Source: Aspidapion aeneum (Eukaryota > Arthropoda > Insecta > Coleoptera > Brentidae). From it: a stretch of 64,000 nt of DNA. The translations under genes were made by a program, and so were the position numbers. The notes under the pieces were generated by a model, which searched no databases, was not told the origin of the DNA, and saw only the letters and a program-made list of their open reading frames with translations. Positions 56,982 through 64,000 of this stretch are shown in pieces. The stretch's first letter is position 1. Every line of letters starts with the position of its first letter. The stretch spans positions 69,444,886-69,508,885 of the forward strand of contig OY755039.1 of assembly GCA_963576565.1 (NCBI GenBank). The letters are read 5' to 3'.

Positions 56982-57542
56982 CTAAAATGAGCCACCCATT
57001 GATGATATTCTAAAATTTAATGGGTTATTATACAGCTTTGAAGTACCATTTAACTGTTTCTTCCCATTTCGAATATTAGTTGACTCTTCCATTTGCTCAT
57101 CTTCATAAATTCTTCCCTCTTCTGGTTTCATATGTTTCTGACGCATCTCTTCAAAAAACTCTGGAGAGAGATGTGTTTGATACTTTAATAAGTATTCCCA
57201 GTCGATGCGCCATTCATTTTCTCTTATAAAATTTTCAGACATCCGTTGATAACGACAAAGAAAAGGCCAATAGAGTTCGCTTTTAAACATATGCATAAAC
57301 GCTTCGCTTAAATTTTGATATCTAGACACATTGGGCCAATGCATCTTATTAATATAGGTCGCCATAAACATATCAGATAATCTTTGTTTGCGACAAATTA
57401 CTTCCCAGTTCACATGGTCACAAAACCATCCAATAAAGTCCTCTGTAATAACTGGTGACGCAGAGATCTCATCCCACACTTTATTAATACTATTATTTTC
57501 AACCATCTTTAAAAGCGTTCTTTCTGAAAGTAAGAGTTTCAA
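56982..57542 (-). CDS. W/C/Q-repeat protein of unknown function
   Basis: 186 residues, intact. It carries about five tandem repeats of roughly 23 residues: WEVICRKQRLSDMFM, WPNVSRYQNLSEAFM, WPFLCRYQRMSENFI, WEYLLKYQTHLSPEFF and a degenerate first unit at the start. The consensus is W-x3-C/S-R-x-Q-x-L/M-S-E-x-F. Similar repeats occur in giant-virus and Polinton-like proteins by my recollection, function unknown. The ATG at 57542 is preceded by a TATA-like CTATAAATAG (minus strand) near 57565. The acidic tail ends in SMGGSF. Confidence 0.65.
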   Translation of the reverse strand: MKLLLSERTLLKMVENNSINKVWDEISASPVITEDFIGWFCDHVNWEVICRKQRLSDMFMATYINKMHWPNVSRYQNLSEAFMHMFKSELYWPFLCRYQRMSENFIRENEWRIDWEYLLKYQTHLSPEFFEEMRQKHMKPEEGRIYEDEQMEESTNIRNGKKQLNGTSKLYNNPLNFRISSMGGSF

Positions 57543-57604
57543 CTTATAAATCCCTCTATTTATAGGTTGAAATAAAAGTAACCTTTGACCTTTGATACTT
57601 CTTT

Positions 57605-57778
57605 TTAACCTCGATAGCCTTGTTGAATATATTTCTTAACTTCTTCGTTTTTCTTCTGTTCACAAGAGCTGTGTTTTGTTACAATCCAATCAGCAGGTCG
57701 ATGTGGATTTCCTTTGGTACAATAGATGCAACGGGGTTTTTTTATTCTTGGTTTAATCCAGTCATAGGTTGGTAACAT
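57605..57778 (-). CDS. 57-aa zinc-binding protein
   Basis: ATG at 57778 (57778-57776) and TAA at 57607-57605. MLPTYDWIKPRIKKPRCIYC starts the protein; a second cluster with H36 and C39 (TKHSSC) would complete a zinc site with C17 and C20. Basic and intact. It is too short for most ORF lists. It precedes the W/C/Q-repeat gene on the same strand. Function unknown. Confidence 0.5.
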   Translation of the reverse strand: MLPTYDWIKPRIKKPRCIYCTKGNPHRPADWIVTKHSSCEQKKNEEVKKYIQQGYRG

Positions 57779-57841
57779 TGTATTTGGTTGAAAACAAAAA
57801 CACTAAGTTTTGATGATCTACACTGTTCAACGGTTGACTAT

Positions 57842-57858
57842 AAAATAACCAACGCAGT
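57842..57858 (+). promoter_or_regulatory. shared 17-bp upstream motif, copy 2
   Basis: Exact copy of 48293-48309, 107 bp before the ATG at 57965 and preceded by CTAT, giving a TATAAAA box. Confidence 0.5.
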
Positions 57859-57964
57859 AGGTTCAATAGTTTTAGCATAGATGAAATAATCCTTTATCCA
57901 CATCTACAATTTTAGATAAATCAGTTTTACTGTGTCTGTCGAAGCGATAGGTTGTGCGTGTGAA

Positions 57965-58174
57965 ATGAGAAAATGTTCCCAACCACCATCAATTTATCAT
58001 AATTTTCGCTGTGATAAATGTGGAAGAGTAGACATAGTTAAAATAAGCACAGGCAACAAAATTGCTTCATATTTGTGTGATATTTGTAGAAATACATGTC
58101 CAGGAAAAAACCAAGGAAATATTTTCCGAAATACAACAACGAGACGTGGTAAATTAAAATTCAGAACACAGTAA
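57965..58174 (+). CDS. 69-aa Cys-rich zinc-ribbon-like protein
   Basis: ATG at 57965, TAA at 58172-58174. Two CxxC pairs (RCDKCGR and LCDICRNTC) separated by about 20 residues form a zinc-ribbon-like module; the C-terminus is basic (TTTRRGKLKFRT). The frame is also open upstream to 57920 without ATG. The next ATG is 1 base after the stop, suggesting co-transcription with 58176-58496. Intact; role unknown. Confidence 0.55.
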   Translation: MRKCSQPPSIYHNFRCDKCGRVDIVKISTGNKIASYLCDICRNTCPGKNQGNIFRNTTTRRGKLKFRTQ

Positions 58175-58175
58175 G

Positions 58176-58496
58176 ATGGACTTTCAAAATAATTATTGGT
58201 CAACTAAAATTGACTTTGAGCTAGAAGGACTTTTAGAAGAGAAAAGTTATGAAAATATTTATGAATGGTTAGCAGAATGGATATATTTTGGGTTTGATTC
58301 ATGCAGGTACATCATTGAGGAAAAACTACCAACATTATACCCATTATTACCTAAAATATGGAAACGTAAATTAACAGAGGCAGCGCTGGAATATACAAAA
58401 ATATATCCAAACTATGACGTGAAAAAACATCTTCAATCAATTATTTTTAAATTTGATGGTCGAGATGAGTGTGATTTATATGATATATATGAATAA
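58176..58496 (+). CDS. unassigned 106-aa protein
   Basis: Intact frame from ATG 58176 to TAA 58494-58496. Trp- and Tyr-rich helical protein: EEKSYENIYEWLAEWIYFGF then WKRKLTEAALEYTKIYPNYD, ending with an acidic tail. No known motif recognised. It is the last gene before the right inverted repeat and follows the zinc-ribbon gene by one base. Confidence 0.55.
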   Translation: MDFQNNYWSTKIDFELEGLLEEKSYENIYEWLAEWIYFGFDSCRYIIEEKLPTLYPLLPKIWKRKLTEAALEYTKIYPNYDVKKHLQSIIFKFDGRDECDLYDIYE

Positions 58497-58580
58497 AAAT
58501 ATATAATTAAAACATACTTTTAGTTTTTATTTAAGAATTATTTACTTTGAGACATCCTGTATAGCATAAATAACCAGCTG

Positions 58581-59168
58581 TATTAGATAAAATAGGAACG
58601 TGTGCGGGTCATAAGGTTATCCTATAACTGCATAAACAATGATAAGAGATACACAGACAATCCTGATTAATTTAAACAAATATTTTTAAAAATTATTTTA
58701 TTTTTTAACACACAGAGAAAATAACAGGCTATCCCGATTAATTTTAACAAATATTTCTAGAAATTATTTTATTTTTTAACCAACAATTACCTAGCTAAGG
58801 CCTTTTTCACATTAGGACTTACCTAGCTCAGGCTAAGCGAGTAAAGTGGCTATCTTACTGGCTGGCACCTAACTCATTGCCAATAGGGCCTTTCAACAGC
58901 TAAGGCCTTACCTAGACCAGGCGAAGCTAGTGAAGTAGCTAGCTTACTAAAAAAACCACCTCATTTTACCTACTCTCGCATTGGCACCTAACTCATTAGG
59001 GCCTTTCAACAGCCTCTGGTTGTTACGTCATTGCTGACAACTTCTTGTACGCTTCTTTTTGCCCGAAGGTCATACCAAGTTCACTTCTTCAGCAGCAGGT
59101 CATCCACTTCGGAGAAGTGGATGGCATGGTTACCAATTGCTCCAGAACCCACACTACTACACTACTGA
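58581..59168. repeat. right terminal inverted repeat of the Polinton
   Basis: Reverse complement of 41890-42421. It has an extra block near the tip forming a perfect hairpin: CATCCACTTC and GAAGTGGATG three bases apart (about 59101-59123). Its inner side has a partial tandem duplication of the ATCCCGATTAATTTTAACAA block (58660-58780). Confidence 0.93.
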
Positions 59169-59174
59169 TGGATA
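59169..59174. repeat. 6-bp target-site duplication GATGGA (right)
   Basis: Exact copy of 41884-41889, immediately after the right inverted repeat. Confidence 0.93.
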
Positions 59175-59480
59175 CATATAATCAGAAATAAATAAAAAAA
59201 AACTTTCAGTTTGTCAAAGGAAATACAGTCTACGTGTTTTAATGGTTAATGGGCGCAAAATATCGGTTATCCGGTTATCACTGGAGAAAAAAATAATTGA
59301 TTTTAACCGGTTAACCAAAGAGAAAAAAAAACGTTTTTCGGTTTCACCCATCGGTTAATATGGCTTATTGGGCTAAAACCTGACCTTATTTTAAAATCGT
59401 CAGTATTGTGACAGATTCACATAAAAAAGTAGCCGCTTTCTTTCAAAATTCGGCCTTTGTGTCTTTAAGGGTCCATCTCA
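59175..59480. other. non-coding DNA
   Basis: Contains several GGTTATCCGGTTATC / GGTTAACC words, otherwise unremarkable. Confidence 0.5.
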
Positions 59481-59705
59481 CCGACTTTTTCGTTACTTAG
59501 CTTAAAGCGTTTCTTAATATAATCATAATATGACGTAATAAGGAACACTTAAGGCTAAGTTAAGAAAAAAAAAGTCGATGCGATGGGTCTCACCGACTTT
59601 TTTTTCGTTACTTAGCTTAAAGCGTTTCTTAATATAATCATAATATGACGTAATAAGGAACACTTAAGGCTAAGTAAAGAAAAAAAAAGTCGATGCGATG
59701 GGCTA
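59481..59705. repeat. tandem pair of about 112-bp palindromic units
   Basis: Units at 59481-59592 and 59593-59705 share CGTTACTTAGCTTAAAGCGT and are nearly identical. Each unit is itself an imperfect inverted repeat (CCGACTTTTT...AAAAAAGTCGATG), like a small MITE duplicated in tandem. Confidence 0.8.
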
Positions 59706-60049
59706 TAAGAACCGCATTTATCAGTGACTGTTTTTACTAAATGAAAGTTAGCGACTTTTGTATGTCAAGTTTGAGAGGTTAACTGTCATTTTTCTTTGTA
59801 AATCTGTCAGAGTAAAGCCGACTCTGTAAGGTTCGTCTTTTTTTAACTCACCTTTTTGCAATGGGTATCAACCAAGGTACCATCAATCATTTGTCACTTC
59901 CCTTCTTAAACAGCTTGACAGGCAGGCGTCAGGTACCATAAAAATAAAACAATAAACTTACTCATCTGCTCAATCATTCATAAAATTAAAGTTTACTCAT
60001 CGTTACTCCATTAACAATCAAATCATACATAACTTATGGTAGTACTTTA
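59706..60049. other. non-coding DNA
   Basis: No ORF or repeat recognised. Confidence 0.5.
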
Positions 60050-60691
60050 CTAAAATAGTATGAGGGCTTCCCCTGGACGCTTAATTGCCGCTAAACAATT
60101 AGCATCCTAATATACAAATGAAGGGTAACTTTTACTGAAACCTTCCACCTTGATGTGTCATTCAGAAAGCATGTAAGAACCCATAAAACTTACAGATCCT
60201 CTAATCTGAAGGAACGCCGACAGGCACTAATAGCCTCTTAGGTTTTTCTCAGTGGCCCGCCATAATGCGCACTGCCTCAACAGTGATCCGCCATTATGCG
60301 CTACACTACCCAACAGTGGTCCGCCATAATGCACACTGCCTCAACAGTGATCCACCATTATGCGCTATAGTGCTTTTTCACAAATTATCTCAATTTTCAC
60401 TACTGTACTACATTTTCTCTTTTTATATTAAACTCTATGGTTGCTTCACAACACTTAAAATACTTGAGCTCTTTACTGGTCAATATCTAACTTCGCAATA
60501 ATCCTCATATCTTAATGTTTTATTCTATATAATGCTTTTTACCTTTTTAGTCAGCATAAAATAAATAGGTTGGTGTCAATATTCATATGAAGAGGGGTTT
60601 CATCTAATTTATAATAATTAAAGAATAATTTAGGTATATTTAAGAAAAATACATAAAAAGATATCTAAAAATTAATCGATTAAAAATATAC
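60050..60691 (+). mobile_element. repeat element copy 2 (first copy at 38488-39244)
   Basis: Inverted relative to copy 1, with the same ends and the same CGCCATAATGCGCACTGCC blocks. It lacks most of the 96-bp duplication found in copy 1. The 78-codon frame at 60265 mirrors one in copy 1 and arises from the repeats. Confidence 0.75.
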
Positions 60692-61495
60692 GATACAAGT
60701 CAGGTTTTATTCCAATAAGTCCCTATTAATAACCCTAGTATACAGTAGATATCACATCTTTAAGCCTCAATAGTCACCAAGACAAATGATACAACCAGAC
60801 GAACAATCAGACCGTTTTCTTTTATTTATTACCATAATATTCTCATTTTCCCTTCGAGAAGACAAAATACGTTTCTTTTCGTGCTCAACTCCACCGAGAA
60901 TATTTATCATTTTTATTGTTATTTATATCAGAATTGATTGAGCTATCAAAAACGACCCACATATTTTCGTAATATATTATTTGTATGATAACAAAACTGC
61001 CACAAAAGCATTTTGTCCTGATTAGCATTATTATTTATATTTCGTAACAATGTTCAACGACTATGGTATTTTTAGCTTACAACTTTTAAACATTTAAAAA
61101 AATAAAAAACAAAGCTATGCTAATGCAGTCCACCACAAAATATTTTGTGTATAAATCCTTAAATTTGTTATGTGTAGGTATTGGAATTCTTTCATTCGTT
61201 GGCTTTAATTTTGAGTTGTACCTAGGGGCACGGCATTGATAGTGCCTTGCCATGCCATGATGGCACAAACTGCTGTACCACCTTTTCTTGAAACATTTAA
61301 GCCAATATTTGACCTATCTATAACTCTACTTCGGATTAAGCTACGAACATCAAACTTTGAACACTCGTAGAGCCTGATAGATCTAACAACCACTCTAAGT
61401 TGCATGGACTTCCATAAAGCAGTAAAGTAGTTACGGAAATTTGAAAAACGTCGAATTTGTCAATCCGTCACTCATTTATAGATCATCAAAATTCT
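60692..61495. other. non-coding DNA
   Basis: AT-rich; overlapping short ORFs at 61086-61405 have no recognisable domain. Confidence 0.5.
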
Positions 61496-61965
61496 ACTGT
61501 ACTTCCAGATATGCAACAGAGCTGAAATTAGGCAGACTTATAGAACTTATGACCAAACCCTTGGAAAAAATCAAAAAACCTCAAAACTTTAATATACTCC
61601 CCTCCCCTATACATGTGAAGTTATATATAATTAACATTGCCCACTTCCAGAAACGTTAGAAAGCTGAGCTTTAACATACTGGTAGAAACTATGATAAAAC
61701 TATAGGAAAAAATTAAAAGATCCCAAAATTTTAATTTACTTCCTTCCCCTATACATGTAAAGTTATATAAAAGTAACATTTCCCACTTACAGAAATTCTA
61801 GAGAGCTGAGCTTTGACAAACTAATAGAAACTATGATAATACTATAGTAAAAAATTAAAAAACACCAAAATTTTAATTTACTTCCATCCCCTATACATGT
61901 ATTTATTTAAAACACTTATTGTCCACTTTGAGAAATGATACAAAGCTGGGATTTGGCAAACTGAC
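61496..61965. repeat. 142-bp tandem repeat, about three units
   Basis: TCCCCTATACATG recurs at 61603, 61745 and 61887, exactly 142 bp apart. The block AAAGCTGRGMTTTRRC and the block AAAATTTTAATTTACTTCC also repeat. Units are diverged, so this is an old satellite. Confidence 0.85.
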
Positions 61966-63354
61966 AGAAATTGTAAAAAAGTCTAGAAATTTCCCCTCCT
62001 TCTCTTTTTCGCGTAAAAGAATGTAGGTATTTATTAGCAAATCAGACATGTATAATATATAAATGGTAGGTATAACAAATAAATTAAAAACAGTATCAAA
62101 ATTTAATTATTGCAAAAAAATTACCCCCACTCCCCTTCTTATATCCAATATGACCCCGTTTCTTTACTTTATACAAAAATTTAAAATTTTTAAACGTCAC
62201 ATACCAACCAGGGATAGAACTGCAAGGATTATACCATTGCTTAAAGTGTGTGTAGACAGTGGCACAAATTGATAGAAATAGACATTTATTTAATTCAAAA
62301 TGAAAACTAAAAAATTGGTAAAAATTTTTTAAGTGACAAGCTTTTATAAAATGCACTAAAAATTAAAAAATAATTTTCTAACATTCTAATATTATTATAA
62401 TAATAAAATAAATAAATAATACTGCACCTCAATGGTCAAATACCTGGAATATATTAATTTGTTATAAAAAACTTTTATCAATTTTAATCAAGGAAACGGT
62501 AACCGAAGTCCGATAAAAATAAATGTGGCCTTTTTTGTTTTTGAACAGTCGTACTTTTACCGTTTTGCCATCTCTCATCTCACATTAATAAATCTTTTTA
62601 AACAGATTGTGGTGAAGTCTAATTTAAGGTAACATATGCATAGTAAGTATTTTATAGGGTACGTCTTTGTGTTCTATACAGCGTAATTTAAAAAGATAGT
62701 TTTTAAAAATCAAAATTCAAATTGAGACATGTTTCTTATATGGTTGTATATGGTTCTCGAATAATTATGGAAAAAGTAACCATGGTCTCTACTAAAGGAT
62801 ACGTTAAAAAAAAATTGCATTTTTTTCTATTAGTCGGTGGATTTAGTTACAAGCGCCGTTAAAATATTTTATTTTCGGTTACCAGTTTGAAATTTTATTC
62901 CATGTTTATCTATAAAAACGTTGGGAGACACTCCATCAGAGTTACTTCCCCCCTCGCCCCAATTTCGTCACAAACAGACCGACAAGCAAACAGAAAAACA
63001 AACTTTACAACGAAATCGTTGCTTTAGGTCAAGAAATAAATAAATACCACGGCACGTTTTTGTTTGCTTTTCTATTTTAATTGTCTTAGTCAGCGAGAAG
63101 AATACCACTAGTTTACTGATTTAACCAATCTAGTAATTCCAATAACAAAAAACCAATGGTGCAGACTTAATGGAATACACCGTATAAAGAATAATTATTT
63201 ATTTTTACTCAAAACAAAAAGAAATAGGTTTAGGTAACTAAAGTTTATTTTTTAAATAATAATATGTTTTCTTTACTTAAATCATAAGTAAGCAACGGTG
63301 CAGATTTAATGAAATACCCTGTATAAAGAACTAATATTAATTATTACTTAATAA
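61966..63354. other. non-coding DNA with a remnant fold-back arm
   Basis: 62323-62405 resembles the arm of the 1143-1648 element (ACAAGCTTTTATAAAATGCACTA and the TATTATTATAATAATAAAAT end). The rest holds no supported ORF. Confidence 0.45.
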
Positions 63355-63660
63355 CAAAAGCAATGGTATTGTACCGTTCACCCGAAAAAGGAAGCTAGAT
63401 TTCTTAACACCTAAGGAGCTTATCGGTGAAAGAATTTCATTTGCATCAAAGGGGAAATACCTAGAAGTCACCCTAGATAAAACTCTTACCTGGAATGCCC
63501 ATTTGGAAAGGTAACCCGCAAAGCCACAGTGTCCTTATGGACGCCCAACAGAATTTGCGAAAAAACCCGGGGCACTAGCCCCAAATAAATATATAGTATT
63601 GGCTGTAACAGTCATCGGACCAATGATTGCGTACGACGCAATAGTCTGGTTCGAGAAGGG
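63355..63660 (+). pseudogene. LINE reverse transcriptase C-terminal fragment (R1/LOA-like)
   Basis: Broken frames read FTRKRKLDFLTPKEL, GKYLEVTLDKTLTWNAHLE and a later VIGPMIAYDAIVWFE, the thumb/RNase H linker of R1/LOA/I-type LINE ORF2. The domain is truncated at both ends with one stop or frameshift in the middle (about 63514). The clade is inferred from motif style. Confidence 0.65.
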
Positions 63661-63718
63661 ACATCAAAGAACAGTGGCGCACCCAGGAAAATGTCTTGGG
63701 GGAGGCCCGAGGCCTCTA

Positions 63719-63734
63719 GGGGGGGGGGGGGGGG
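63719..63734. repeat. 16-base G run
   Basis: Homopolymer G tract flanked by GGAGGCCCGAGGCC; length is likely variable and sequencing-sensitive. Confidence 0.9.
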
Positions 63735-64000
63735 CAGAAGCCTCATGATGTTGAATTTTAAGGTATTTTTGTGTTTACGGGCCAAACTAACTAGCTTACA
63801 ACGACAGGCCAGTCTTGCCATATGTGGTGCAATGAGCCATAGATAAAGGATTTTTGCTTCGGTTCAGTCAGTTTTTATTAGATAGGCAACTCCGGCTGTT
63901 TGACAGATCATTAATTCTGTCGCGCCCACTACTGAGCCTAGTGACGAACTAAAAGTTGAGGCGGGAAATTTGAATCGTCTTTAATAATAAATTTCCTTTG

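Larger units (their letters stand above)
41890..59168. mobile_element. complete Polinton/Maverick (17.3 kb)
   Basis: Inverted terminal repeats start AGTAGTGTA and the copy is bounded by a perfect 6-bp target duplication. It encodes the full Polinton core set: family B polymerase, integrase, packaging ATPase, adenovirus-like protease, major and minor capsid proteins. It adds a core-like protein, a phospholipase A2 protein and about seven unassigned genes. Structural genes lie together on the minus strand; ATPase and integrase are on the plus strand. Polinton capsid genes imply it can or once could form virions (established for the family by sequence and modelling). Nonsense codons and frameshifts in polymerase, capsids and ATPase make this copy defective. 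Confidence 0.97.

Noticed and set aside
60265..60501. 78-codon ORF similar to one at 38673-38933
   Set aside because: Similarity comes from the shared repeat element and its 64-bp units, not from a conserved protein.

Overview
This window is AT-rich, gene-poor eukaryotic nuclear DNA, most likely from an insect. The evidence is the mix of repeats: an env-bearing Ty3/gypsy (errantivirus-like) LTR element, a Polinton/Maverick, several arthropod-type non-LTR retrotransposons (LINEs), a PIF1/Helitron helicase fragment and many fold-back elements. I see no certain single-copy host gene, no rRNA or tRNA gene, no CRISPR array and no bacterial operon. The species cannot be named from the sequence alone.

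Layout. 1-2144: a 270-bp tandem repeat running into a helicase C-terminus, a fold-back element, and the endonuclease part of an RTE-like LINE. 2145-12918: a full-length minus-strand LTR retrotransposon (gag, pol, an extra ORF, env) inserted into that LINE, with a perfect 4-bp target duplication (ATAG). Its gag-pol overlap carries a textbook -1 frameshift signal. Pol and env carry nonsense codons or frameshifts, and gag probably has one frame break. 12923-14960: the reverse-transcriptase half of the interrupted LINE. 15085-18505: long inverted repeats. 19700-25430: a second LINE family with an esterase-like ORF1, then the 3' end of another. 25430-35170: non-coding DNA with two more inverted-repeat structures. 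35170-37130: a minus-strand LINE fragment. 37677-40315: a TA-flanked terminal-inverted-repeat element with another repeat nested in it. A second copy of the nested repeat lies beyond the Polinton at 60050-60691.

The main object is a complete 17.3-kb Polinton at 41890-59168, bounded by inverted repeats of about 0.5 kb and a perfect 6-bp target duplication (GATGGA). It encodes protein-primed DNA polymerase B, a retroviral-type integrase with a chromodomain, a packaging ATPase, an adenovirus-like cysteine protease, major and minor capsid proteins, a core-like protein and a parvovirus-type phospholipase A2 protein. It also carries several unassigned genes: a 125-aa gene with an intron, a spliced Cys-rich gene, a repeat protein built on a W/C/Q motif, and small zinc-binding proteins. 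Two plus-strand genes share an exact 17-bp upstream motif at almost the same distance from their start codons.

How the parts work together. Integrase, protease, core protein, PLA2 and most small genes of the Polinton are open. Polymerase, major capsid, minor capsid and ATPase carry clear nonsense codons or frameshifts. With nearly identical terminal repeats and an intact target duplication, this suggests a recent insertion that is no longer autonomous. It was either mobilised with help from relatives or broken soon after landing. Assembly errors could explain some frameshifts but are less likely to explain the nonsense codons.
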